64,000 nucleotides of DNA from Ceratopteris richardii. Taxonomy: Eukaryota > Streptophyta > Polypodiopsida > Polypodiales > Pteridaceae. The position numbers and the translations under genes are program-made. Position 1 is the stretch's first letter. Each line of letters begins with the position of its first letter. The stretch is from positions 119,134,345 to 119,198,344 of the forward strand of contig CM035423.1 in assembly GCA_020310875.1 (NCBI GenBank), given 5' to 3'. Below, one piece after another: positions 43,690 through 57,112 of this stretch. The notes beneath the pieces are model-generated. The model searched no databases and was not told where the DNA came from. It saw nothing but the letters and a program-made list of their open reading frames with translations.

Positions 43690-45041
43690 TACAAAGTTCG
43701 TTTCAGTGATTTGTGCATAGCTTGTGCACTCTTGATAGACATGCATTCATTATGTAATACATCTTCAACACACATAATAAATGTCGAAGGGACATGACCT
43801 CACATGCTGCAATGTTGGATGCTTGGTACTCAACCTTGGTGGATGATAGAGAAACTATAGGGTGGTTCTTACTTGCCCAAGATAGGTCCTGAGCCAAGCA
43901 AGAATATGTATCCAAAGGTAGACCATTGAGAATGAAGACCACGAACCTAATTTAAATCTAAATATTTGACGAGTTCAATGCCCCCTCTGTACCAAAGGCC
44001 ATGATGTTGGGCGAGGGCAAGGTATTGAAGTAGTCTCTAAGAAGCATCCCAATGTGTTTGAAGATTTTGATGTGCAAATTGACAGAGTGTACCATCTGCA
44101 TAGGAAATATTCGATCTCGTGTTGGCTAGGTAAAGTAAAGAGCCAACTACTTATCGATAAGCATGCACATTCACAAGTGAGTATTGAGTCCTCCAATATG
44201 ATCTTGATGTTTGGAGTGGTGTAGATACTAAGAGACACTGGTCCATGTTATACATGAAAAGAAGATCATAGTGATACTTCTTTTGTGAGAGGAATATGCC
44301 TTCTTTTGTTTGCCACACTTCGATGCCTAAGAAGTAGTGAACTAGGCCAAAATCTATCATGGAGTACTCAAGTGAAGCTATGTGATAATGAATTGATACG
44401 TTCATCATCTAAGCCTATCAAAATCAAGCTGTTCACATAAAGGATGATTATTGCAACTAAGACTCTTTTTGGTATATGTATAAGTTATCATCAACAATGC
44501 TTCTTTGAAATCCTTTAGCTTCGAAGAACTTATGGATGGGAGTTTTCTTAAGGCCATAAAGTTCTTTGTGAAGTTTGTATACATGATCTTCCTTCACTTG
44601 GATCTTGAAAGCTTTAGTTTGCTCTACATATACCACTTCTTGAATATCACCATGAGGAAAGCACTTTTGACATTGAGTTGGTAAATGGGCCATTTAAAAA
44701 GTGCACTTAATGCAACACTGACCCTTATAGGTTTATAACTTGTAGTAGGGACAAAAGTTTGTTTCATAATCAATGCCGTGTTTTTGCTTGTAACCCTTAG
44801 TTACAAGACTTGCTTTGTACTTGTCCAAAGTACCATCTGATTTGTACTTAACTTTGTATATCGACTTAACTCCAATAACCTGATGGTTAGTAGAAATTGG
44901 AACAAGTTTCCAATTATTGTTCTTTTCAATTGCATCCATATCTTTTTGAATAGATTCTTCCCACTTAGGTTGGCCTTGGGTTTCTTTAGATAGAAGGGTC
45001 TGGAATTTGTTGAAGATGGTGCATAAGTGCATAATTAACAT
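43690..45041 (-). pseudogene. Ty1/copia element D, RT and RNase H remnant (minus strand)
   Basis: Minus strand from 45041: KWEESIQKDMDAIEKNNNW, DGTLDKYKASLVTKGYKQKH (RT entry). Next are KLHKELYGLKKTPIHKFFEA (44693-44457) and DFGLVHYFLGIEVWQTKEGI (44408-44151), and finally an RNase H part with HPIVSLSSTKVEYQASNIAA (43942-43703). Sequence differs enough from element B that it is a separate copia lineage. The catalytic YVDD region is lost between 44457 and 44408. Element B begins within 130 bp of its 3' end, so one has probably inserted beside or into the other. Confidence 0.85.
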
Positions 45042-45049
45042 AGTGGCTT

Positions 45050-46177
45050 TGATCTCATTGCTTATTTTCGATGAGCCCTTGAGATCTCCTAGGTTGGTGA
45101 GAAGTACTTCCTTCTGAGTTTTGCTAATAAATAATTGTGTCTTGTAAACTCAAACGGATATGATGCAACCAAGAATGATGGTGGGGAGATAGAGAGAACT
45201 TCATTCAAGCTACACAAAGGTGGAGATAGAGAGAAAGAGAGAGCAATAAACACTATCCTATCCACACATAGAAAAAGAATTTGATAAGAAAAAGAGATAA
45301 ACTTCTTCTCTCAAACATGTATGCACATGTGAAGAGTAAAATGTGCCTTGCAACTTTCATGACATAATGCTTGATTTATAAAAGAGTAATGAGGCTTTTT
45401 TCCAATCAAAATCTAGATAATGCAATCCACTAGATTGCATCTCACTTTGGATTATGTTCACATGTTGTTACAAGCTCATAGCCAAGAATACCCCTTTTGA
45501 GCTTGATTATACAAGTAGCTCTTTGGGAACTATCCTTTCCTCACAACCAAACTAGGGTAGTACAAATAATATGTTTCCTTCCTATGTATAGAGAAGATGG
45601 TACTATGTTTATATCTTTTCTTCCACAAACTCATGGGCGGTACAAATCCTTCCCTATACATATGAGGATCGTACAAACGGGATGTTTTACAAGACATCAT
45701 CATAGGTGAAATGGACTAGAGCTTCTTCTTGTTCATTTGTATCCTCTACTACATTGACATTGCTAGGCTTTTTGAAAACTTGTTTGTTGTTGTTCTTGTT
45801 GCCATTGTTGTTGTTGTTGCATACTCGATAGGAGGGTTACTTGGAGCACTACTTTGAGGATGGTTAGTTGGAGATCTACTCTATGGTTGTAGAATATGAA
45901 GCAAGATTATGAGCATCCAAAATAAACATTGCATCTTTATATCTACCATCTATGTTGCACATAAATAAAGGGAGAAACTTGGAAGATCAAGTGCAGTTTG
46001 CAATACTTTTAACATCCTAGTGCATTTGTATCTTCTCTCTCCATAGTAATGAGAGAAAGAGAGAAACTACGACTGCTTTGTGACAATTTTGAAGTGTACT
46101 AGAGATCAATAACACCGTACATCTCTCCACTACTAGATTCAAACCTCAAATAACTATGTCATTTCTTTCGCAAATAA

Positions 46178-46250
<73 letters not shown>

Positions 46251-46480
46251 TCTGAAGAGAGCTATTGATCCTATCTCAATGCTTACTTGGGAAGATGTGC
46301 ACAAGTGGTGCATAGGTGGCCAATGAGTTGTAAGATAGTGGGTGCATAGGTAGCACACAATGTATATGCTCACATGGTACTAATTACCCATTACATGCAT
46401 ACATGATGCACAATGTATTGGTAGCAAAAGGGTAGTGGGATATTGTATAAAGTGTCAAAAAACATCCTATTATATCTGCA
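45050..46480. other. No gene recognised; simple repeats
   Basis: It contains a (TTG)n-like stretch near 45780-45825 and a (TA)n(GA)n microsatellite at 46180-46250. No coding family was seen. Confidence 0.45.
46180..46252. repeat. Compound microsatellite (TA)n-(GA)n
   Basis: About 14 TA units are followed by about 21 GA units with one interruption. Any translation of it is an artefact. Confidence 0.95.
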
Positions 46481-46489
46481 AATAAAGTG

Positions 46490-48050
46490 ATTGAAGGTGA
46501 TGCACATTGTGTTGAAGATGATGATCTTCAATTTCTTGGCCATGCGATAGTTCTTGTTGCACCCATTGTAGCACAACTTCCTTGGGATGGCAGAGATGCA
46601 TGAGCACATGCATTGATAGTTTTTTCTGTCAAACATGCCATAATCCCTCATATTCACTCATGCTTGGAATACTCTTAAAAAATTATAATAGGTAAGAAAT
46701 GAGGCTCTTATTGCTTACCTCTCAAAACACTTGAATATTAAGTGCATGAATGAAGGTGATTTTATGGACAATGCTTGACAAAGATCATAGATTTGAAAGA
46801 GCAGTTCATCTTTTGATTATGAAATTTTGCCAGATCATTGATGCATGTTAGTTCGGAAAGTTTCATCTCTTGCCTCTTGAGGTGGGGATGGGGGTTCAAC
46901 CCTTTCCAGTTGCACTTGATATGTATTGAAACTTAGGCCATCCTTCAAATCGAGCTTGCTTACCATTTTACATCACATTTAGGTCATATCACCCATGCTT
47001 TGTGGGATGCACGGTGTCCCATGGGTGTTATGCCCAGTCACTAGTACAATTCTTCTTATTGATCATGGGATTAAAAATCACTCTACAGTGTTGTACAGAC
47101 ATCAGAAAAATGGAATCGCTAAAAGGAAGAATAGATCTCTAATGGAAATGGCAAGGTGTATGCTCAAAAGTTAGGTTTTACCACATAGATTTTGGATTGA
47201 GGTCGTTATGTGTGCAACATATGTACTTAACAAGTGTCCCACCAAATCATTGCACTCTATCACTCCCTATGAGGCTTGGCATGGTTGGGACACATATGTT
47301 TTTAATCTACGATATAGTTCTAAAAGAAAAGGCTATCATATATATCATCCATAGAATAGAAACACTCTAGTTAGCCATGATATTATTTTTGTGGAGGATG
47401 CAATTCAACCATTACTATCATGTGCGAAGGAGACATCAATTAGCTCACAGGATGTATATGGCACTTCGCTACCTCCTTTTAAAATGGAGAGTTTATTGTT
47501 GGTCCAATTGAGGTAATTTCTCAATCTTGACATGTTTCAAATGCTAATGCAAATCATTCCAATTTTTATGCAGATTTACTCATGCACTTTTTTATGAGAG
47601 AGCTGGCATAGAAGAGGAAAAAATTATGCATAAATGGTTGGTGCAGGCTTTGTGAGATAGCACATTTGATGCACCTTTTCCATATTGTAATTGTTGAGGC
47701 TCTCATAGGTCTTTATTTACATTGAGCTATTATGCAATGGCTCTCTCTAGTATTTGTGATGAAAATGAGTCTACTTATTTTGATGGATCACACATTCAAC
47801 AATTTGGATGGTTGTTATTCATTCAGATAATGATGCTATTATGAAGAATTGTACTTTTCCTTTATGTGACTTCTCTCTAGGAAAAAAGGCTATTTGCACT
47901 TAATGGGTATACAAGCTGAAATATAAGCCTAATGGAACAATTGGCAGGTATAAGACTAGTCTTGTTGCCAAAGGTTATGCTCAAGAAAAAGGCATGGATT
48001 TCAATGACACTTTTGCTCCCACATGTAGAATGACCACTGATAGTATTTTA
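46490..48050 (+). pseudogene. Ty1/copia element F remnant (plus strand), same family as A and C
   Basis: Plus strand: EDDDLQFLGHAIVLVAPIVA, PWDGRDA, a stop, then AHALIVFSVKHAIIPH (Gag, 46497-46680). A gap is followed by integrase (KRKNRSLMEMARCMLKS, ATYVLNKCPTKSLHSITPYE; 47100-47280). Next is EDAIQPLLSCAKETSIS (about 47395) and RT entry PNGTIGRYKTSLVAKGYAQE (about 47930). The motifs EDAIQPLLSC and RDA.AHALIVFS are shared with element A at 39500 and 41560, placing them in one family. Protease and most of RT/RNase H are missing or decayed. Confidence 0.85.
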
Positions 48051-49850
48051 GGCTCCTAGAATTATCTTAATGTGATTCATGGTTTACCTATGGGTGCAAG
48101 TACATGGGAGATATCATATAAAGTTTCATATGAAAACAATTAGAAAAGGAACTTATCATTTCAAACTATTTCGCTAAGTAAACAAAACTGCCAACCTAGG
48201 TGGGGAACTCTACTAGGACAAAAGCCCTTGATGTAGAAGCCATTTTTATAGAGGTATTTTACAAGATTAAAAAAGGATGTTGAATGCTTCCAAAACGTGC
48301 TATTCTTGATTCTCAATCATAGAGAGTGAAGAACTAGTAAGATAGAAAATACTATAGGAAGTTCAAAGAGACCATATCTTTTAGATGACATATGTAGTCA
48401 AAAGGATGGCTAAAATTACAAATACAACAATCATATGTAGTTGAAAAGCCTCCATGATAACCAAATGATATGTAAGAAATTCATCCTTATGTTCAATGGT
48501 ATATAGGTACAATCATTTGACACAAGTACTTGAGAAAATTTGCAATATCAATGGAGGAGTTTATGTAGTCATGAACAATGAGCCCTCTTTGGCCACCAAA
48601 GAAGAAATAATACAACATATGGGAAATGTGAAAAAGTCTTCAAGGAGACTAAGCTACCCACGACTATGATATGTTCAGCTAAACCATTGATCTATCTGAG
48701 ATTACAATGCCCAAGTCATAATAAATGTCTAACCAAGTCAAGAATTTGGTGAAATATCCAAATGACTGGTTGAAATTCAACCAAACTATATAATCAAACT
48801 CTCACAAAGTATACAAATTGATGGCTACATTATATATTTTGGAACATAAACTCAAAGAGGATAATAGTAACTTATTCATAAAAGCACATAGTTCTATTGA
48901 ACTTAATGAGTGTGTTAAGTATCAACAACGTAAATATCCACAAAACCTTCCATGAGACAAATAATTTGATCATTTTCAAAGAATCACAATTTATGGAGTA
49001 ATATCGAGTGGAGTAAAGATATTATCCTCAAAGAAGATGAGTTATTTTGATCAAGATTTTCACAAGCTACCAAATTTACAATCAATTTTTTTTATTTGAT
49101 CATTTTAGGAATATCTTATGGATTTTACAAAGAATTCCATGGCAATGCAAGATTACTCATATTATTGGTAACACTTTCAAAACGTAGATCATCATACTTC
49201 CAAAGAATACCTTAAATCTATATAGTTTCATATGAAACAAATGATATCTTGATCCCAAACAAGCCATAAAAAAGGTTTATTATTTCATATTGGTATTAAC
49301 CACGTTCCCTGAAGGGATCATCAAAACAAACCAACAATTTAAAGGTGAAATAGAACCATGCATTATAAATAGTTCTTGACTTATGGAACACAACCCTCAC
49401 GGAGTATAATTATCATCTTAAGAATAAACATGAACATTTATCATTTATAGGCATCATATTCTCATTTCATATGGAAAAATCCATGGGCAAATTATTCTTT
49501 GACCATTCCAAGTCCCACATCCCATTACTATTATAAAATGAACTTTTATTATGCAACCATTATCAAAAGTCAAAGGCCAAAAAAAGTGCTCATTCCATAA
49601 ATGGAAAATTAATTACATTTAAAAGGTTACAATGGGTTCCTTCCAAAATGTTCATTTCAAATATTCAAAGCAATCACATTATAACATGGGAAGTAAATGA
49701 CTAAATTTTGTTTATTCACCCTCAACCATATTTTAATGAAAAATCAATGTTACAATAAGTAATAAACCCAATATTGGCTATCAAGATATCCAAAAAGGTT
49801 TCATCCTAGTTCCAAAAAACCTAATACTTTCCAAAAAATAAATATGTTAA
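48050..49850. other. No gene recognised
   Basis: AT-rich decayed sequence. It lies between two copia remnants of the same family in opposite orientation, so unrecognised RT/RNase H debris is possible. Confidence 0.35.
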
Positions 49851-51240
49851 ATGTTGGATTCAATCAAAGGGTGCATGCCAAAGCTCTACATATGAGATAG
49901 CCTAAGAATATTGAACTTCACATTTTGAATCATTCAAAAATTTTGCATAGTTATGGGCTTATATAGCCCATGACATAGAATGGTAGAATCAATAATAATA
50001 TCATCATTTGAGAGATCATGAAGTGTACATCTATCTTCAACAAATTTGACAACTAACCCTATCTTGACTAATGTTGAAACTGACAATAAATTTTTCTCCA
50101 TTCCTTGGACATATAAAGCATGCGACAATGTGAAAGAACTACCATTAGCACTAGTTGAAATGATCGTTCCGATTCCCATTATAGGATAAGAGGAGTTTTT
50201 AGCACATGTTTCAGTATTCTGTGTAGGAGCAAGCTCAAGTGAAGTGAAGAAATTGCATTGTGAGGTAGTATCTTTGGTTGCATCACTATCAAAGTACCAA
50301 ACATTTGAGTCTATAACAAACATACACTATTCAAGTGAGATGATTCATATATTCAAACAATAGTAAATGTCGATTCTTCCTTTTGAACAAGATTAACAAA
50401 CTTTGTCTTAAGTGTAGAGGTCTCTACAACAACCATTCGAGTCTCTTTCTTCTTTGCCTCCTTTGCAGCCACTTTAGGACAACTCTTTATGACATGATCA
50501 TTTTCCTTACCATATTTGCAAAATTCTTTTTGCTTTTTTGGTTTCTTATCTTATTTGTCTTCCTTCTTTGACTATGCAGCATTAGTAAATGTTTTCTTAC
50601 TAATAGATAAGCTCCATTTTCCTTTGCCATTTTGACTCGCTAAGAAAGCTTGATCTGTAACCCACATAAATGAACTATTTTGTTAACTAACTCCTCAAAT
50701 GTTAAGGCATTTGGATTGCCTTTCATCGTCAATTGAAGAGTAGAAGAAAAATCTGATATAAATCTAGAATATTGTTAATAATACTCTGCACAAGTGAATT
50801 ACATGGTAAAATTCATTTGCAAAAATCAAGTACTCCTTCAAATATTTGATCTTTGTCAATAAAAAACTCTCCATATAATCTTCTTTATGTATATGTTCAC
50901 TCTCCAATTTTTGTCACAAGTAAGAAACATGCACCTCATTTCTTGCTTGGTATAATGTTGTAAGAGTATCTCAAGAACCTTTTGTTGTCTTACATGATCG
51001 AATATGAGGGACAATGGCACATTTGATAGCATGTGTCTATGCATCTCTGCCATCACAATGAAGTTTCTCTATAGTAGGTACAACAAGAGCTACAAGATGA
51101 CTAGGAAATTGAAGATCATCATCTTCAATACCATCTACATCACCTTCAATAACTATATTTTTAGTTATAGTAATTAGTATTGTCCAACTTATTCCCAACA
51201 ACCAACATAGGGAATATACCATTGCTTTCACCATGGCCAA
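49850..51240 (-). pseudogene. Ty1/copia element C, gag and protease remnant (minus strand)
   Basis: The gag start ATGGTGAAAGCAATGG at about 51236 corresponds to the start of element A. Next come EDDDLQFPSHLVALVVPTIE (about 51125-51065) and a knuckle FCKYGKENDHVIKSCPK (about 50520). The protease has YFDSDATKDTTSQCNFF where DSGAT is expected, so the glycine next to the catalytic Asp is changed. Then GIGTIISTSANGSSFTLSHA and LYVQGMEKNLLSVSTL (50323-49934) form the pre-integrase linker. Integrase and RT are missing below 49850. Non-functional. Confidence 0.88.
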
Positions 51241-51572
51241 TGTCTAAATACCCTAATGTAGAAATTTATCTATATCTCAAAAAGTTGAAAAAAAACCCTA
51301 TTGAGCTATGTTAGATCTATAGTAGAATTTGAGATGCTTGTACTACCGAATTTAAACTTGTATACATGTTTGACACAAAAGGATGACATTGCATGCACAA
51401 TCACCTCAATTGTACATTTGGAGTTGAAAACAAGCTTAAATCAAAATTTCAACACCTCAAAACGAAGATGTTTTGAACTTCTAATCCCCTTGAGTATGCT
51501 CATCAATTTTTGTGCAATTTTGAGATTGTGCTCATAGGGGTGTCCCTGATGCCCTACATGAAGTGGTGACCC

Positions 51573-51584
51573 GCTCTATTACCA
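51573..51584 (-). other. Primer-binding site of copia element C (tRNA-iMet type, degenerate)
   Basis: Minus-strand TGGTAATAGAGC follows directly after ...CTCTAACAAT. The copia consensus is TGGTATCAGAGC (initiator tRNA-Met); two bases differ. It lies about 340 bp upstream of the gag start. Confidence 0.7.
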
Positions 51585-51586
51585 AT

Positions 51587-52000
51587 TGTTAGAGTTCAAG
51601 GTCTATGGAAGCATACAAATAGCGCAATGAAAAAGATGAGGCTTGGAGCACAACACAATAGAGAATTTAATTACCAATTGAAACATACAAAGATAAGTGA
51701 CTCGATAGGGTTATATGCATATTTACAAGCCCCTTTTGCTACTACTGCATTGAACAAAAAGTCACTAGTTTCGGTTAAAGTACAAGCCATTTGAGTTAGA
51801 TCAAGAATATGAACACCCTTGCATTCTTTGAATATATAAGAAGACATCTTGGGATTCCATTTTTAAGTTTGATGCCCAAAGTGGGTCTTGTAGCCATCAT
51901 TTCTTGCAAATTAATAATCTGTTTTTTTGTTGCATTGCCCCCTTAAAAAGATATGTGTATTTACAAGCCAAGGGAAAAAAAACCTCCTAAAGAGGTTTTT
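51587..52000 (-). mobile_element. 5' LTR of copia element C (upper boundary approximate)
   Basis: It ends ...GAACTCTAACA at 51587 on the minus strand, next to the primer site. Internal segments match the LTR at 37404-37575. Confidence 0.6.
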
Positions 52001-55000
52001 CATACTAGGTTTCAATGAACTAGGTAAATCTAAATATTTTTTTTATAAAAAATTGCAAATGTTTCTCTAATTATTGGGAATCCAAGATCAAACGTTTTTG
52101 TAATTGTTTAATTCATAAGAAAGTTAGTTTGTGATTAAAAAAAAAAAGCAATTGTGAACATTATTTATCCATCTAAACTCTTTATAATGTTCTTTCCATA
52201 ATGAAAAAAGAAATGGCAATTCCATATACTTTGGATTAATTTCCTTGATTAGGTTAAGTTTTTCTGAAATAAGAGTTACTAAATCTTGTTTAGAAATAAA
52301 GGACATTATTAAATTTGAGGAAGAAAATCTTTGTGAGTTATGGGAATGAATTACTATCCTAGACACAAAGAATAGACATTGCTCAGATTTATTCAAACCA
52401 TTTGTCAATCACATTTTCTTTAAGACACTAGTCTTCCCAGTCTTGGATTCTCAATTTCCTCATGACTAAAGAGAAAAATTTAGTAAACTCATTAAGTGTT
52501 TCTCTAAAAGCAACAACTTTTGGAGGATTATGATTCAAACCTTTTTTTTATATGCTTTCAATACTTAACTCCTAATGATAATTGACTATGTAGTAAAAAC
52601 ATGCTTTTGTCATCAAGACAATCTTTAAAAAAGGGGTTAGGTATAAATCTTGAATATTTGTAATCATTTTCAGCAAATTTTTCTTCAATTTGATCATTAA
52701 TGACAAAAACAACTATTAATAGCATGATTAAATTTCCAACCAAACATGAAGTATTTAAACATGGGTTTCTGAAGTACTTAAACATGGGTTTCATTAGATT
52801 ATTATCCATTAGAATGTTTTCTAGCATCCATCTAGGTTTCAAAAAATCAAATGACTAATTTAGGAATTTTACATGGATAAAAACACATATTTTCTATTCT
52901 TTGGGCTTTAAAAGATTAAAACTTTGATAGTTCATTACCTCAAAATCCAAAGATTTGGAGATCATTGAAGCTTCTTCAATATCCCATCTTACGTGTCTCA
53001 CCCTTTTTCTTTTGTTTGTAGATTCCTTGAAAGATGATTTTCTATTTGATCCATCACTACAAGGCATCTTCTTAAAAATATTATGAATAACATTTGTCAC
53101 TAGTGAACCTCCTGGAAGTAAAACGAAAACATTATTATCTAGTGCCAAAGAATTTAATGCTTCTAATCATCAAGTCATAGGTAACAACATGAATCATCCA
53201 CATAAAAAATAACATAATAGGCCACCCTTAGATTTGGTCCCTTGGGAATAGATATTGGTAGTTTTGACACATATACTAGATTTGCTTGGTCTAACCACAT
53301 GATTGTAGCTTTTTAAGTTCCTACATCCTTGTTTTTCCTACATTGAAATTTTAAAAATGGTCTTTAAAGGTATTCTAACAATTCTTGATAAGTTTCTTTG
53401 GATCAACTCCTTTCTCCTAGAATCCAAATTCCTTTGTTCTGACACACACTATTATTAGAACATTTGTTTGAATCAATCATGTTTAGAGAGAACGAAGCAA
53501 ATGAGCATTCCACATATGTAGTCAATAAATTTTTAGCATTGTGGATATTTCTTTTTGCAATTATTATAATTAGGTTTTGTCATGAAATAAATAGTTCTCA
53601 AATCTTCAATGGAGAAAGGTGCTTTATGGTTAAGAGCTTTAAAATCCAAAATCATATTCCCAAATTGACCAAACTCAATTTATCTAGATGGCATAATTGT
53701 AATAAAACTTGTTACCCCATTTTGTTAGATCGCTAGAGTTTCGAGCCTTTGCCACGTTCAATTCAAAAATGGAAAAGAATGAAGACTTATCAAGGAGATC
53801 CATCTCTTCCATTATGGGTTGTGCCTAGATTTAAATAGTTTTGATAGCAGTATTATTCAAAGCAAAGATCTTATTAAACATTTTACATCCATTTCCCCTT
53901 TAAAATTTTTAGTATGCAATGTCAGTTGCTTCTAATTTAGGTAGTGGATAAATTAATCTAATTAGTTCTTTTAACGAATCATACTTCCTCTTAACCATCT
54001 AGAACAATTTGATCCAATCACTAACAGACGCCAACTTGAGAACACAAAGATATTTCATAGCCCTACCATACTAAATGATATTGTGATGGAAAGTTAAGGA
54101 TTCAAAAGTGGCTAGGATCCATTGTGTTCGAAGAGGAGGAACATATAGATTCGCTACATGGTCATCATATGCTAGAGCTTTTAAAGCTAATATCCAATCC
54201 TAAAGCAAAAGAAAAAAATAGAAAGGATATGTAATGTAGTAAAAAGGTTATGTTTAGGTTTTTGTGACAAGTTGTATAACATTGTACAAATAACTTCTAG
54301 TCCTCATGGTACATGAACCATTCAAAAGAGTTTGATGATCAGCTATAATGCCCATGACTCAAATATGAGTGTATAAGTACATTTTTCACACATGACTATT
54401 GGTTGGATCTACCTAAAAGTAATCCATACTTTTAGTAGTTATTTTTAATTTGAATTCAAATATGTTCATGGCATTCACCTATGAATATGACTAGGATATT
54501 CTCTCCAAATATCATCTTTACTTTTGACCAAGGTAAAATTAGACATTAACTTAGAATTCATTCAATGTATACAAGCATATGTATAAGCTTGTTCCTCAAA
54601 TCCCATGTGAATTCCTAATACATAGAACAAGCACTTAGGCTAGCTTCATGCACCAACACTAAAGAGGTTTGTTTCACTCAAATATAAATGTTTGAGTGCT
54701 ATGGATAAAATCTAGAAGATAGGGTAGATGAACTATTTGACCATAGAAATTGTCAAATGTAGCTTTATGTGTTATTGTGGAGATAGTGGAAAGCATTTTG
54801 AAAGGATATTGCCATCACTCTCATGATCAAATATGTAAGCCTCTCTTGAAACCACTATTTGATCCTAACTATGTGCATGTCTTTGAGATTGTTATTACAT
54901 TCACATGAAGTAACTCTATAGAGTATGGCCCTCACAGTTGCAATGCCAACATCGAATCCATCAATGTAATCTATGTCTCACATGAGTCATGTGACTCCCA

Positions 55001-56760
55001 AAAATCTTTTCTAGTCTCTAAAATAATGTGTTATTTATCTCATCACACATCATATATTCATATATAGAATACACAAGCTACAACTGAATCATGGAGCTAG
55101 CCAATGCATCCATATCTATCCATACATGGTTGGCCATGTCACGAGACGTTTGTGCATCTCTATGTACATACATGTGTAACCTTGCATCAGAAAATGAATC
55201 TCACAACTGCACTTTTCACCTTGTAAAGTCAATGCCATCAAATCAAAGAGATACCATCATCAAACGGAGAAGACACCATGCTAGGAATCCAAGAGACTAG
55301 TAGTGTAACAAGGGACTATAATTCAAACAAAAATGAATACTCTCATCAATAGGATCACACCTACATATCCATATGCATGACTCACATTACAAAAGTCTCA
55401 TTGGAGAAGCAACCATGTGAAAAACCTATCACATAATCTTGCACCTAGCTATGAGACCATGAGCATAAACCTACTCACAAAATCTCCAAAATGACCATAA
55501 GATATCAAGAATCCTAAGAGAAATCTAGTAGAGAATCCCTTATAAGGTAATAAATCAAGATAAGATGATCAGTAGCAAAAGAATAAGAAAAGACCTTGTA
55601 CCACATATCATTGATCCAAGCATATATGATGGAAAATGGACATGTCAAGCCAACGATGGCAATACATGCCAATACAATGATGATACACCTCTAACTCAAG
55701 AATGAAGCTAAAAGATGGTCCAACTTGTCATATATCACTACTGACTAAGTCTAATCAATCTCTAGATAAGCTATGATCCAAAAGCTATCACATGAGCATC
55801 AATAATCCATAGACTACTTGTCTAGCATCAAGGCCAACAAAATTTTGGCATTATTTTTCCTAAGAAATAGAATCTAAAACCAAATAACCATATATGAGAA
55901 TCACCATCCATAAATGCCAAGAATCACACTAGCAAATAAATAGTCTAGTCAATAGCCATAGGTTAATACAATAGCTAATCAAGATCACATATAGGGTGTG
56001 TAGCTAATGCTACAACCTAGATCATATATGTAAAAAGAAAAAAACAGAAGATACAAGTACCAACCAAGATCAAATAGTCTCTCTCATACAACTATGTGCC
56101 ATTACCAAAAAATGTTGTATCTAAGTGGCTCAAAACAAAAGATGATGACAATGCCACCATACATCTACTAACGAGGAATCTCCACATAAATGATACATAG
56201 TTGAGTCCCTCAAGCTCTAGATCAAGAGCTTGCGTGCCAAGAAATCTCTCTAAAAGAAGTCCCAAGTAAAAAAACGATCCTCTGAAAGCATCTAGGCCTT
56301 CATTTTCCAATGTTGTTAGGCTATAAATATGAATTTGTGCTCTCAAAAAACTTATAGATCTTTTTAATTTTAAAATGAAGATAACGAAATTGAGTAGTGA
56401 TAATTTGGTATCAAGCTTAATCACAAGAGAAATAATGGGCAAGATTATGTCTCTAACTTCCAAATGAGTGTCAATCCCTATATATACCCTCACAAATATA
56501 TATGAATGTATTATTGTGATTAAGAAGAATGAGATACCTTTACCACAATTCAATTATTCTACTAACTCCATAGCATTGGTGTAAAACGACCTAATACCTC
56601 CATAGTTAACTGATACTTAATCTTTTTAAACAAATATGTAAGTCTTAGTTAGCAAGGCACGTAATAGATTGACTATAAAAGGGGAGATAGCCAAACGATT
56701 CAGTGGTCTAGATATCTATATGAAAGTCTACAAACCATAATAAACAAAAAGAAAATTAAA
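52000..56760. other. No recognised gene; minus-strand open stretches of unknown nature
   Basis: Minus-strand open stretches at 53148-52894 and 52842-52558 share one frame, and a third at 52408-52124 is in another. They contain a basic segment (KRKRVRHVRWDIEEA) and aromatic/charged patches that look protein-like, but no family motif was recognised. A further minus-strand open stretch at 56553-56092 is hydrophobic and unrecognised. The rest is AT-rich with no repeats that stand out. Confidence 0.35.
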
Positions 56761-56774
56761 AACGAAATCAAATA

Positions 56775-57070
56775 TACACAGCTACACATGCATACATACA
56801 CATACATACATACATACATACACATTCATACATACATACACATACATACATACATACATACATACATACACATATATCCACACATAAACATACATATATG
56901 CATACACATATGCATACATATATATACATACATATACACATATAAAACACATATACACATATACATACATATACACATGCATACATATACACATGTGCAT
57001 GCATATACACATAAGCATACACATATACAAAATCATATACATATATATACATATATATATGTATATTTAT
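56775..57070. repeat. Compound (CATA/CACATA)n microsatellite
   Basis: About 300 bp of ACATACATACAC-type repeats end in TATATATGTATATTTATTTATT. It lies just left of the CACTA transposase fragment. Open translations are periodic artefacts. Confidence 0.95.
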
Positions 57071-57112
57071 TTATTTATTTTTATTAATATGTCTTTTTTT
57101 TCATGAACTTAC

